From: Rhodobacterales bacterium 56_14_T64
GTDB taxonomy: Bacteria; Pseudomonadota; Alphaproteobacteria; Rhodobacterales; Rhodobacteraceae
Reading direction: 5' to 3'
Assembly (NCBI GenBank): GCA_002162795.1
Contig: MAAY01000105.1
Span: forward strand, 1-62,794
DNA length: 62,794 nt
The translations under genes and the position numbers were made by a program. Under the pieces are notes generated by a model, which did no database searches, had not been told where the DNA came from, and saw only the letters and a list, made by a program, of their open reading frames with translations. Shown one piece after another: positions 40,679 through 49,252 of the stretch. The stretch's first letter is position 1; each line of letters starts with the position of its first letter.

Positions 40679-42082
40679 ATGAGTACAATTTGGCCGCAAG
40701 ACTTGGGTGGCACCAAGGGTCCAAAATATAAAAAGCTTGCCGAAACAATACGTTCGGAAGTGGATAATGGTGGTTTGTCAGTTGGCACAAAGCTGCCACC
40801 AGTGCGCGAATTGTCATTTCAACTGGGTATTACGCCGGGAACCGTGGCCCGCGCTTATTCGATTCTGACTGATGAAGGGGTGCTGCAGGCTGAGGTTGGT
40901 CGGGGAACCTATGTCGCTGCCAAACAAAAGCCAGTGTTGGACGATGTTTGGGCCAGGCAACTTCATATGCACGAAGTGAAAAACCCAGATCACATTAGCC
41001 TGTTCAGTCCTCGAATCGCTGATATGGGGCAGGTGGCTGCAATCCGAAAGGCGTTGCGCCAAGTTGCCGAGGGCCCGGATCTGTCGTTTCTCAGCTATCC
41101 AACACGAAGTGCCTATCAGCCGGTACGCGAGGCGGTGGTGAACTGGCTGTCAGAGCTTCCGTTGGGAAGCCTGAATGAGCAGGACGTTGTACTTACTCAT
41201 GGCGGCCAAAGTGGGCTGATGGTCGTGATGCAGGCCTTGCTGAAAGGACCGCAGCCAACCATCTTGGTTGAAGATCTATCCTACGCCGGCTTCCGCCGTG
41301 CTGCGGAATTGCTGCGCGCGAAAGTGGTAGGTGTGGCTATGGATGACCAAGGCATTTTGCCAGAGTCACTAGAGCATGCAGCGCGCAAGACCGGTGCCTT
41401 GGTTCTGTGCACCAGTCCGGAAGTTCACAATCCTACGGGGCTATACACACCACTTGAGCGGCGCCAGGAGATTGTAAAAGTCGCGCGCCGTCATGGCATT
41501 CAGATTATTGAGGACGACTGTTACCGCATGGGCGACCCCCGCGCCCCAAGTTACCGCGCACTGGCGCCCGAATTAGGCTGGCACGTGAGCTCCATTTCAA
41601 AATCGCTTACCCCTTCATTGCGAGTTGGTTTTGCGCTGGCACCCCAGGGGCGCGGCCCAGATCTTCGGCGTGTAGCCGAACATGGCTATTTTGGCCTAGC
41701 TCAGCCACTGGCCGCACTCACCTGCATTTTTCTAGGCGATCCGCATACCAAAGTTTTGGCGAAGGCTGTCCAGAAAGAGATGGCACGGTATGTGCGCGTG
41801 GCAGTGAACACTTTGGGCGGGTTTGATCTGACCTGGGACGATCAGGTGCCGTTTGTATGGCTACGGCTGCCTTCGGGCTGGCGCTCTGCCGCCTTTACCC
41901 GGGCGGCCGAAGGGCAGGGCGTGCAGATCCGCTCGGCGGACGAATTTGCCCTACGTGATGGGCGCGCGCCCAACGCGGTGCGCATTGCCATCAATGCCCA
42001 CGTGTCCCTGGCTGTGTTTGAAGGCGCGATGCTGCGGCTCAGGGCGCTGCTGGACAACCCACCCGAGCAGATCAGCGTTTAA
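40679..42082 (+). CDS. MocR-type regulator (GntR domain plus aminotransferase domain)
   Basis: A 467-residue fusion of an N-terminal GntR winged helix (about 10-80, LPPVRELSFQLGITPGTVAR) and a fold-type I aminotransferase domain (about 110-460). The latter binds pyridoxal phosphate through the Lys in SSISKSLTPSLRVGF. PDR-like cofactor residues are seen in HNPTGLYT and IEDDCYRMGD. These proteins sense PLP or an amino compound and switch a neighbouring gene. The start at 40679 has AAAGGA 5 bases upstream; an in-frame extension would cross the operator. It is divergent from the DUF1127 gene, its most probable target. Confidence 0.94.
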   Translation: MSTIWPQDLGGTKGPKYKKLAETIRSEVDNGGLSVGTKLPPVRELSFQLGITPGTVARAYSILTDEGVLQAEVGRGTYVAAKQKPVLDDVWARQLHMHEVKNPDHISLFSPRIADMGQVAAIRKALRQVAEGPDLSFLSYPTRSAYQPVREAVVNWLSELPLGSLNEQDVVLTHGGQSGLMVVMQALLKGPQPTILVEDLSYAGFRRAAELLRAKVVGVAMDDQGILPESLEHAARKTGALVLCTSPEVHNPTGLYTPLERRQEIVKVARRHGIQIIEDDCYRMGDPRAPSYRALAPELGWHVSSISKSLTPSLRVGFALAPQGRGPDLRRVAEHGYFGLAQPLAALTCIFLGDPHTKVLAKAVQKEMARYVRVAVNTLGGFDLTWDDQVPFVWLRLPSGWRSAAFTRAAEGQGVQIRSADEFALRDGRAPNAVRIAINAHVSLAVFEGAMLRLRALLDNPPEQISV

Positions 42083-42245
42083 GTGTGGGGTAATATAATA
42101 CCTAATTTGTAACCGATTGATACTTAGAGATTAAATCTTGTTTGCTGGAGTTGACTGCCCCCAGAGATCCCCGTAAACCCCATCCATCGAATTCGAATAC
42201 TGGACTTGTTCTGGTGTTCCTCACGTTAAACAGGATTTACCTGCC

Positions 42246-42704
42246 ATGAAAACCTTCTCTGCTACCCCAGCAGATATCGAGAAGAAATGGATCATCATCG
42301 ACGCCGAAGGCGTGGTGCTGGGCCGTCTTGCCTCGATTGTAGCCATGCGTCTGCGTGGCAAGCACAAGCCGATGTTTACGCCTCACATGGATTGTGGCGA
42401 CAACGTCATCATCATCAACGCTGAAAAAGTGCAGATGACTGGCAAAAAGCGCGAAGAAAACTTCTACTGGCACACCGGTCACCCGGGTGGCATCAAGTCG
42501 CGCACCAAGCAGCAGATCCTCGAGGGTAAGCACCCCGAGCGCGTCATGATCCAAGCGGTCAAGCGCATGCTGCCGGGCAACAAACTTAGCCGTCAGATTA
42601 TGACAAACCTGCGTGTATACGCTGGTGCTGAGCATCCCCATGAGGCGCAAAGCCCCGAAGTTCTGGACGTTAAGTCCATGAACACCAAAAACACGCGGAG
42701 CTAA
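42246..42704 (+). CDS. rplM: 50S ribosomal protein L13
   Basis: L13 is an early-assembly protein of the large subunit. The 152-residue protein matches throughout: [43 protein letters not shown] and [17 protein letters not shown] lies 11 bases before the ATG. It is followed after 5 bases by rpsI, the universal pairing. The leader of about 160 bases contains a small stem (GGTA/TACC near 42090) but no recognised regulatory RNA. Confidence 0.98.
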   Translation: MKTFSATPADIEKKWIIIDAEGVVLGRLASIVAMRLRGKHKPMFTPHMDCGDNVIIINAEKVQMTGKKREENFYWHTGHPGGIKSRTKQQILEGKHPERVMIQAVKRMLPGNKLSRQIMTNLRVYAGAEHPHEAQSPEVLDVKSMNTKNTRS

Positions 42705-42709
42705 TGTAG

Positions 42710-43195
42710 ATGTCTGATCAGATCAACACTCTCGAAGAGCTGAGCGCCGTTGCAGGCGTGGAAGCTGTAGCCGAAGACATCATCATGCGCGAGCCCGTGC
42801 GTGATAGCTTGGGTCGTGCCTATGCTACCGGTAAGCGTAAAGACGCTGTTGCCCGCGTATGGATCAAGCCGGGCTCCGGCAAGGTCACCGTGAACGGTCG
42901 TGAAATCAAAGTTTACTTTGCGCGTCCAGTTTTGCAGATGATCCTGCGTCAGCCGTTCCAGATTACTGGGACAGAAGACCAGTTTGATGTCTATGCAACC
43001 GTAAAAGGTGGCGGCCTGTCCGGTCAAGCCGGTGCAGTAAAGCATGGCATTTCCAAAGCCCTGCAGCTGTACACTCCCAGCCTGCGTGGCGCTTTGAAAG
43101 CCGCTGGCTTCCTGACACGCGACAGCCGTGTGGTTGAACGTAAGAAATACGGTAAGGCCAAAGCGCGTAAGAGCTTCCAGTTCTCCAAGCGCTAA
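42710..43195 (+). CDS. rpsI: 30S ribosomal protein S9
   Basis: S9 contacts the P-site tRNA anticodon stem with its basic C-terminal tail, which here ends [17 protein letters not shown]. The 161-residue protein is about 30 longer than E. coli S9 because of an acidic N-terminal extension (first 35 residues), common in Alphaproteobacteria. The core block [20 protein letters not shown] and [15 protein letters not shown] are intact. It is co-transcribed with rplM and ends at a terminator. Confidence 0.98.
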   Translation: MSDQINTLEELSAVAGVEAVAEDIIMREPVRDSLGRAYATGKRKDAVARVWIKPGSGKVTVNGREIKVYFARPVLQMILRQPFQITGTEDQFDVYATVKGGGLSGQAGAVKHGISKALQLYTPSLRGALKAAGFLTRDSRVVERKKYGKAKARKSFQFSKR

Positions 43196-43225
43196 TTATA
43201 ATAGGGCAATATGCCCAACAAAAAG

Positions 43226-43253
43226 AGGCCTCGCAGTTTTGCGGGGCCTTTTC
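43226..43253 (+). terminator. intrinsic terminator after rplM-rpsI
   Basis: AGGCCTCGCA / TGCGGGGCCTT with a 4-base loop (two G-T pairs) is followed by TTTTC. A smaller stem, GGGCA / TGCCC at 43204-43216, lies just before it. Confidence 0.85.
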
Positions 43254-43377
43254 TGTTCCAATTGGGATCAAACCTCTATCCCGAGTCCAGACCAGACAGT
43301 TCCGGACCTCCACACCCCAATGAGACCAACGGCGCAACCACTCCTGGGCGCTCTGTTTTCTTTTCACCAGCAGCGCT

Positions 43378-43890
43378 TCAGGTGTTGGGTTCAGCACCAA
43401 TGTGTATTGTCTCGAGTGTTGATATTTCCCTTTGTATCAGCATCAGTGCGTGATCACTGGCGGCTTTACGAACATTTTGGCGCCCAAGGGTTCCGAATTC
43501 GATGGTTTCCGATTTTACTTGGTGTCCAGATCGGGCCAGACCAAAGCAGACCCGGCCTTCGGGCTTGTGGTCAGAGCCACCGGGGCCGGCAATGCCGGTA
43601 ACTGACACAGCGACAGTTGCCTTGGAGTTACGGAGGGCTCCAAGCGACATTTCTTCGGCTACTTCGGGGCTGACTGCTCCATGTGCAGCAAGTATATCGT
43701 TGGAAACCCCTAACATTTCTGTCTTGGCTGCATTTGAATAGGTGACAAATCCGCGATCAAAAACTTCCGACGATCCGGGAATTTCGGTCAGGGCCGCGGC
43801 GACCATGCCACCGGTGCAACTTTCAGCCGTGACTATAGTTACACCGGCGGCGCGAGCACGTGTGATCAGGTCCAGCAGGTCGATGGTCAT
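43378..43890 (-). CDS. pncC: nicotinamide-nucleotide amidase (CinA C-terminal domain)
   Basis: PncC converts NMN, released by LigA, back to nicotinic acid mononucleotide for NAD recycling. The 170-residue protein is the stand-alone CinA C-terminal domain: TAESCTGGMVAAALTEIPGS, YSNAAKTEMLGV, and VTGIAGPGG. The start at 43890 overlaps the pgpA stop codon (ATGA), so the two are coupled. Although cited in older annotations as a competence protein, the amidase role is the supported one. It ends the minus-strand ispD-ispF-pgpA-pncC operon. Confidence 0.95.
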   Translation of the reverse strand: MTIDLLDLITRARAAGVTIVTAESCTGGMVAAALTEIPGSSEVFDRGFVTYSNAAKTEMLGVSNDILAAHGAVSPEVAEEMSLGALRNSKATVAVSVTGIAGPGGSDHKPEGRVCFGLARSGHQVKSETIEFGTLGRQNVRKAASDHALMLIQREISTLETIHIGAEPNT

Positions 43891-44399
43891 TGGCCCAGCA
43901 TCGGTGCCAAAACTCCATGCCAAAGACCGGCCAGAATGATCACGCCGATAGCGGCAAAAACGCCGGCGATTACATCATCCAGCATCACTCCCAAAGCGTC
44001 ACCTCGGCGGTCGGCCCGACCAATAGGACCCGGCTTAGTGATGTCAAAAAGGCGGAACAAAGCAAAGGCGGCAATCCAGCCTGGCCACAACACCAGGATG
44101 TCGATGCCATGCGCCCAAGATGCATAGCTGAGCGGTAGCAATGCGATGAATTGGCCAGCTACTTCATCGATGACAATCTCAGAGGGATCATGGTCGTCAG
44201 ATCCTTGGGTCATCTCGTTTGTTGCCCAGATGCCTTTGACAAAAGTTCCCACAACGGCAATCAGCAGCAATGGAAAACCTCCCAGCGTGTGAAAGGCCCA
44301 GGCCATCGGCAAGGCAGCCAAAGACCCCCAGGTTCCAGGGGCTGGGCGCAGGTATCCGACGCCACCCACGGTTGCGGTCAGTTGTGCTAAACGGTTCAT
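43887..44399 (-). CDS. pgpA: phosphatidylglycerophosphatase A
   Basis: PgpA dephosphorylates phosphatidylglycerol phosphate to phosphatidylglycerol in the inner membrane. The 170-residue protein has the family opening around [20 protein letters not shown], the acidic [17 protein letters not shown] motif that binds magnesium, and the [18 protein letters not shown] loop. About four hydrophobic segments are seen. It overlaps both neighbours by 4 bases (ispF before it, pncC after it), so the whole run is tightly coupled. Confidence 0.96.
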   Translation of the reverse strand: MNRLAQLTATVGGVGYLRPAPGTWGSLAALPMAWAFHTLGGFPLLLIAVVGTFVKGIWATNEMTQGSDDHDPSEIVIDEVAGQFIALLPLSYASWAHGIDILVLWPGWIAAFALFRLFDITKPGPIGRADRRGDALGVMLDDVIAGVFAAIGVIILAGLWHGVLAPMLGQ

Positions 44400-44875
44400 A
44401 ATTTCACCAATGCGGCTGTGGCCAGAGCAGCGATTCCTTCGCTGCGGCCTGTGAACCCAAGTCTCTCAGAAGTCGTGGCCTTGACCGAGACGCGATCAAC
44501 CTGGATGTCCAGAATACGCGCCATCTCGATGCGCATCTGTTCGGCGTGTGGTCCGATTTTTGGGTACTCGCAAACCAGCGTGCAGTCGACGTTAGAAATA
44601 GTGAAACCCATTTCGCTGGCCAGTTCTGCTGCGTGGCGTAAAAATATCTCGCTGGCGGCCCCCTTCCATTGAGGATCTGAGGGCGGGAAATGCTGGCCGA
44701 TATCGCCACGAGCCAGGGCGCCATAAATGGCATCCGTGGCGGCGTGCATGCCTACATCTGCATCAGAATGTCCTTGTAACCCTTTGTTGTGGTGTATTTC
44801 TATTCCACACAGGGTGACGTGGTCTCCGGTGCCAAACCGATGCACATCATAGCCGTTGCCCAGTCTGATATCCAT
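44396..44875 (-). CDS. ispF: 2-C-methyl-D-erythritol 2,4-cyclodiphosphate synthase
   Basis: IspF cyclises CDP-ME 2-phosphate to MEcPP in the MEP pathway. The 159-residue protein has [12 protein letters not shown] with the metal-binding Asp and His. [22 protein letters not shown] follows with a further His, and [11 protein letters not shown] is the substrate loop. The start at 44875 (MDIRLG) lies one base after the ispD stop codon; an in-frame upstream codon would sit inside ispD. It works with IspD just upstream and Dxr at 17.3 kb. Confidence 0.97.
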   Translation of the reverse strand: MDIRLGNGYDVHRFGTGDHVTLCGIEIHHNKGLQGHSDADVGMHAATDAIYGALARGDIGQHFPPSDPQWKGAASEIFLRHAAELASEMGFTISNVDCTLVCEYPKIGPHAEQMRIEMARILDIQVDRVSVKATTSERLGFTGRSEGIAALATAALVKL

Positions 44876-44876
44876 G

Positions 44877-45533
44877 TTATGTCCCCAAAATTCTTTCTGC
44901 CCGGGCAAAGTCGCCGGGGGTTGTGATCTTTATATTGTCTGGGTCGCCCGGAACGATGGTCACGTCAAGCCCCGCAGACCGGGCGACTTCAACGTCGTCA
45001 GCCGCACCGCCGCGGTGGGCCAGATGAGCCGCTAGGATCGCGTCATAGTGAAACCCTTGCGGCGTCTGAGCCGCAAACAAACCGTTGCGATTGCGGGTGC
45101 CGGTTACCCGGCCATCAATGCCAGTCCACAGGGCATCAGTCACGGCCACAGCCGGCGCAGCGGCCGGGCCATGATCCAGTGCGGCCACCACGTGTTGGAT
45201 CAACGTCGGGCTAATGCAAGGCCGGGCAACGTCGTGAATCAACACCTTACTTACATTGTAATTTTTCAGCGCCTGTAATCCATTCAGGACGGAAGTTGCA
45301 CGATCTTGTCCCCCGGCAGCAAGGATCAGTCCGGGCATCGCAGAATAGATCTCCCAAACCTCAACGTCATTTGGAGGCAACACAAGAACAATGTGATCCA
45401 TTTGAGAGTTCATAAAGGTCCGTAAGGTCCAATCGGCCACCCGCATCCCGTTTAACATCTGCCATTGTTTTGGCAGTTCACCGCCAGCTCGAATCCCGCG
45501 TCCGGCAGCAACAATCAGGGCGGCTAAGGTCAT
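44877..45533 (-). CDS. ispD: 2-C-methyl-D-erythritol 4-phosphate cytidylyltransferase
   Basis: IspD couples CTP to MEP, giving CDP-ME. The 218-residue protein shows the nucleotide-binding opening [26 protein letters not shown], the [16 protein letters not shown] block, HDVARPCIS, and AVTDALWTG. The length is typical of stand-alone IspD; in many Alphaproteobacteria IspD and IspF are fused, here they are separate but adjacent. It is the first gene of the operon and divergent from dusB. Confidence 0.97.
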   Translation of the reverse strand: MTLAALIVAAGRGIRAGGELPKQWQMLNGMRVADWTLRTFMNSQMDHIVLVLPPNDVEVWEIYSAMPGLILAAGGQDRATSVLNGLQALKNYNVSKVLIHDVARPCISPTLIQHVVAALDHGPAAAPAVAVTDALWTGIDGRVTGTRNRNGLFAAQTPQGFHYDAILAAHLAHRGGAADDVEVARSAGLDVTIVPGDPDNIKITTPGDFARAERILGT

Positions 45534-45715
45534 GGAAACTCTCTTTGATAGGTGCGCTACTAGTTATGGGATGATGTAAGGCTAGGCAATCACCTGCTGT
45601 AGGGCGCTTAAAATTTAGGCAATGCATGTTACGGCGCACCTTGAAAAGGGGTGTTTGATTGTAGCATACCGGCGTTGTCGTCTAATATCACCTCACATGC
45701 ACAAGGATTAAGCAC

Positions 45716-46702
45716 TTGCCCTTCACCCTTGGATCTACATCCATGATGCCGCCAATTGCGCTGGCGCCAATGGCGGGAATCACTGACCGGCCGTTTCGCG
45801 ATCTGGTGCGGTCCTTTGGCGTTGGGTTGATGGTCAGCGAAATGGTCGCCAGTCAGGAGATGGTGCAAGCAAAACCCGGTGTGCGTGAGCGTGCCGAGTT
45901 GAGTGCAGATGTTGAGAGCACCGCCGTACAACTGGCGGGGCGCGAGACCTATTGGATGGCCGAAGCCGCGCGCCAGGTAGCGGATCGGGGCGCCAAGATC
46001 ATTGATATTAATATGGGCTGTCCGGCCAAAAAAGTGGTCAACGGTTATTCTGGATCGGCGCTGCTGAAAACGCCTGATCATGCCCTGCGATTGATCGAGG
46101 CCGTGGTGGCCGCCGTCGATGTGCCGGTGACTTTGAAAACCCGACTGGGGTGGGACGACAACAGTTTGAATGCTGCTTCTATTGCGCGTCGAGCGCAGGA
46201 TGCTGGCATAAAAATGGTCACCATTCACGGTCGTACCCGCTGTCAGTTTTACAAAGGCGTGGCCGATTGGCAGGCGATCCGAGCGGTGAAGCAGGCTGTC
46301 TCAATTCCGGTCTTGGCGAATGGTGATATTGTTGATCTGGGCACCGCGCGGTCCGCGTTGGAACAGTCCGGCGCAGATGGTGTGATGGTGGGGCGAGGGG
46401 CCCAGGGCAGGCCTTGGCTGCTATCCCAAATGGCGCATGATATCTGGGGGTCCAAGGCAGCTGACATCCCCACCGGAATTGACTTAATTGATATGGTTTC
46501 AACGCACTACCAGGCGATGCTATCGTTTTATAGAGAAGATTTTGGTTTACGAGTGGCGCGCAAACACTTGGGTTGGTACATGGATGTTTCAGGGACTGAC
46601 ACCAACCTGCGTCGTTTGGTCCTGACAGAGAAAAACCCGAATGTAGTGTTGCGCCTCCTTCCTGACGCTTTGGCTCCAACAGGCCACGAGGTGGCAGCAT
46701 GA
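45716..46702 (+). CDS. dusB: tRNA-dihydrouridine synthase (NifR3)
   Basis: DusB reduces specific uridines in the D-loop of tRNA with FMN and NADPH. The 328-residue protein has LAPMAGITDRPFRDLVRSFG, VQLAGRETYWMAEAARQV, the INMGCPAKKVVNGYSGSALL block with the catalytic Cys, and HGRTRCQFYKG. A GRGAQGRPWLL phosphate-binding loop follows. I keep the TTG start at 45716 because the family normally has about 15 residues before LAPMAG, and AAGGAT lies 10 bases upstream; an ATG at 45743 is the alternative. It heads the ntr operon, the classical nifR3-ntrB-ntrC order, and overlaps ntrB (ATGA). Confidence 0.96.
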   Translation: MPFTLGSTSMMPPIALAPMAGITDRPFRDLVRSFGVGLMVSEMVASQEMVQAKPGVRERAELSADVESTAVQLAGRETYWMAEAARQVADRGAKIIDINMGCPAKKVVNGYSGSALLKTPDHALRLIEAVVAAVDVPVTLKTRLGWDDNSLNAASIARRAQDAGIKMVTIHGRTRCQFYKGVADWQAIRAVKQAVSIPVLANGDIVDLGTARSALEQSGADGVMVGRGAQGRPWLLSQMAHDIWGSKAADIPTGIDLIDMVSTHYQAMLSFYREDFGLRVARKHLGWYMDVSGTDTNLRRLVLTEKNPNVVLRLLPDALAPTGHEVAA

Positions 46703-47769
46703 TATCAGACGCCACGCTTTGGTCCTCGTTGCCGATTCCAGCGTTTCTGATCGATGCTGATGACCGAATAATTGAAATGAATTCCGCGGCCGAGGGATTT
46801 TTGAACTCCTCGCGTAAATCGGTTTTGGGTCGTCCGGTTTGGGACGAAATCGCCATTGATGCGCCGATCGAAGGGGCCTTTGCGCGCGCTAGAAGGGATG
46901 ATGCACCTTTGTTCGTGAATGACATCGATGTTGGGTCGGGCAATCGGGCGCCACTGCAATGCGGCATTCAGGTGGCACCTGTTGCGGGGCATCCGGGGCA
47001 GATGTTGCTGATGTTGTCTCCACGAGAGCTGGCAGGTCGGATGACTAGGACGCATTCCGCAAAATCCGCCGCGCAATCGGCCATTGGAATGGCCGAAATG
47101 TTGGCCCATGAAATCAAGAATCCTCTGGCAGGGATCACCGGTGCGGCCCAATTATTGAGCATGAACCTGGTGCCGGAAGACATGGAATTGACTGATCTTA
47201 TTGTTGGCGAATGCCGACGGATTGTGAAGTTGCTGGAACAGGTAGAACAGTTTGGCAATCTGTCAGAACCAGATTTCCATCCCGTCAATCTACACGATGT
47301 TCTGGACCGTGCCCGGCGGTCGGCAGCATTGGGGTTCGGCGCACATATGACCATCACCGAAGACTACGACCCGTCTTTGCCGATGGCCTGGGGCGACGCC
47401 GATCAATTGCTGCAAGTGGTTCTTAACCTACTGAAGAACGCTTCGGAAGCTGCTGATTCTACACACGGAACGATCAAGATCAGGACGTTCTATGAGCATT
47501 CGTTCCGGCTGCGCCGCAGCGACGGGACCGGCAAGACTCTGCCCTTGCAGATTGAAATTATTGATGACGGTCCAGGTTTGCCACCGGCTATCCGTGACGA
47601 TATTTTTGATCCCTTTGTATCAGGGCGTGAAAACGGCACGGGCCTTGGCCTGGCGCTGGTCAGTAAAATAATCTCAGATCACAATGGCTGGATTTCGGTA
47701 AGCTCGGCTCCGGGGCGGACCGTGTTCCGCCTCTCGTTGTCGCGCGTTCCACGCGAAACCAAGACTTAA
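46699..47769 (+). CDS. ntrB: nitrogen regulation sensor histidine kinase NtrB
   Basis: NtrB phosphorylates or dephosphorylates NtrC according to nitrogen status reported by the PII protein. The 356-residue protein has an N-terminal PAS domain (about 10-110, [20 protein letters not shown]) and the H-box [11 protein letters not shown] with His137. A HATPase domain follows: [13 protein letters not shown] is the N-box, IDDGPGLPP the G1 box, and [12 protein letters not shown] the G2 box. It has no membrane segment. It overlaps dusB by 4 bases and is followed by ntrC after 14. Confidence 0.96.
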   Translation: MISDATLWSSLPIPAFLIDADDRIIEMNSAAEGFLNSSRKSVLGRPVWDEIAIDAPIEGAFARARRDDAPLFVNDIDVGSGNRAPLQCGIQVAPVAGHPGQMLLMLSPRELAGRMTRTHSAKSAAQSAIGMAEMLAHEIKNPLAGITGAAQLLSMNLVPEDMELTDLIVGECRRIVKLLEQVEQFGNLSEPDFHPVNLHDVLDRARRSAALGFGAHMTITEDYDPSLPMAWGDADQLLQVVLNLLKNASEAADSTHGTIKIRTFYEHSFRLRRSDGTGKTLPLQIEIIDDGPGLPPAIRDDIFDPFVSGRENGTGLGLALVSKIISDHNGWISVSSAPGRTVFRLSLSRVPRETKT

Positions 47770-47783
47770 GGAGTAAAGACCCA

Positions 47784-49151
47784 ATGGACGGCACTGTCCT
47801 CGTCGCCGATGACGATCGCACCATTCGCACAGTTTTGACCCAAGCGCTTACCCGTGCCGGCTGCAAAGTTCACGCCACTTCGTCGCTGACCACGCTGATG
47901 CGCTGGGTGGCCGAAGGAAAGGGCGATGTTGTCATATCCGACGTCGTTATGCCGGATGGCAATGGCTTGGAAATGCTGCCAAAAATTGCGAAGGATCGCC
48001 CTGGTCTGCCAGTGATCATAATTTCTGCGCAGAACACCATCATGACGGCGATCAAGGCCGCCGAGGCCGAGGCCTATGATTACCTTCCAAAACCGTTTGA
48101 CCTGCCGGACTTGATGAAACGTACCGCCAAGGCGCTGGCGAAGAGGGACAACGGGACGGTTTCGCCTAGGATTGAGAGACCTGAACGGCCAGATGACCTA
48201 CCTTTGGTTGGGCGCACTGAGGTTATGCAATCTCTGTATCAGTTGATTGCCAGGGTCATGAACACCGACCTCCCGCTGTTGATCTCAGGTGAAAGCGGCA
48301 CGGGAAAATCATTGATTGCTCGGGCTATTCACGATTTTTCAGATCGGCGCACTTTGCCGTTTATCTGTGCATCATCAGCGGATTTGGCAGAGCTGGAGGG
48401 GCCGGTCCGGCTATTGGCCAGGGTCAAGGGAGGCACTTTGTTGATTGATGAATTGGTCGACCTGCCGGATGAGGCCCAGGCAAGACTGGTGCGCATGATC
48501 GATGCACCAGGCGAATACCGTCCGCGGTTCATGGCCACCAGCCAGCAAGACCTTTCTGCGGCCATCGACGCCGGTACATTGAGGCAGGACCTGTATTACC
48601 GAATTTGCGGGACAGGGCTGCATGTCCCATCATTGCGGGAACGAGTCGAAGATATCAACTTGTTGGCTGAACATTTCCTGATCCGCGCCGAGAACGACGG
48701 CGCACCGCATAGATACCTGAGCGATGGGAGCCGGGACATGCTGCGTCACTATTCCTGGCCAGGAAATGTGCGTCATCTTGAAAATGTGATCCGCCGCCTC
48801 AGCCTGACGGCGCGCAGTGAGGAAATCACCAAGAGTGAGGTTGCCGCGGTGCTGGGGCCACAACCCGAAGTCGAGCCAGCCCTTGGAGGAGGTGCTGAGG
48901 AAAAACTGTCGGAAACCGTTGCACGCCATTTACAGCGGTACTTTGACCTTCACGGGGACATCCTGCCACCTCCTGGCCTCTATACCCGCTTACTGCGCGA
49001 GGTGGAAACGCCGCTGATCGAAATTTCACTGCTGGCAACGGGTGGAAACCAGGCCAAATGTGCTGATTTACTGGGGATCAATCGAAATACTTTGCGCAAA
49101 AAGATAACTGATCTGGATATTCAGGTGACACGCCGCCGCAAACTGATGTAA
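47784..49151 (+). CDS. ntrC: nitrogen response regulator NtrC lacking the sigma-54 loop
   Basis: NtrC activates nitrogen-scavenging genes. The 455-residue protein has a receiver domain with Asp53, an AAA+ domain with Walker A GESGTGKS (169-176) and Walker B LLIDE, and a C-terminal Fis-type helix-turn-helix ([20 protein letters not shown]). The stretch between FICASS and GGTLLIDE is only about 24 residues and has no GAFTGA, the loop that contacts sigma-54. This is the arrangement described for Rhodobacter capsulatus NtrC, which works with the housekeeping sigma factor. A hairpin at 49166-49202 follows it. Confidence 0.96.
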   Translation: MDGTVLVADDDRTIRTVLTQALTRAGCKVHATSSLTTLMRWVAEGKGDVVISDVVMPDGNGLEMLPKIAKDRPGLPVIIISAQNTIMTAIKAAEAEAYDYLPKPFDLPDLMKRTAKALAKRDNGTVSPRIERPERPDDLPLVGRTEVMQSLYQLIARVMNTDLPLLISGESGTGKSLIARAIHDFSDRRTLPFICASSADLAELEGPVRLLARVKGGTLLIDELVDLPDEAQARLVRMIDAPGEYRPRFMATSQQDLSAAIDAGTLRQDLYYRICGTGLHVPSLRERVEDINLLAEHFLIRAENDGAPHRYLSDGSRDMLRHYSWPGNVRHLENVIRRLSLTARSEEITKSEVAAVLGPQPEVEPALGGGAEEKLSETVARHLQRYFDLHGDILPPPGLYTRLLREVETPLIEISLLATGGNQAKCADLLGINRNTLRKKITDLDIQVTRRRKLM

Positions 49152-49165
49152 TATCGTCACATAGC

Positions 49166-49202
49166 CGTGGCAGACCAGTCGCTCAACTGGTAGATGTCCA
49201 CG
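49166..49202 (+). other. stem-loop between ntrC and ntrY
   Basis: ACCAGT / ACTGGT (49174-49179 with 49186-49191) sits inside an outer stem CGTGG / CCACG (49166-49170 with 49198-49202). A further small stem, TGGCC / GGCCA, follows near 49215-49230. No T-tract is present, so this is more likely an mRNA-processing or translational control element of the ntr operon than a terminator. Confidence 0.5.
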
Positions 49203-49252
49203 ATATATGGCGGTTGGCCAGTATGGCCATACATTAGGATGAGGGTAGCTGC

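Noticed and set aside
43378-43890. Competence protein label for the CinA-like gene
   Set aside because: Only the C-terminal amidase domain is present; the supported activity is NMN deamidation, not competence.
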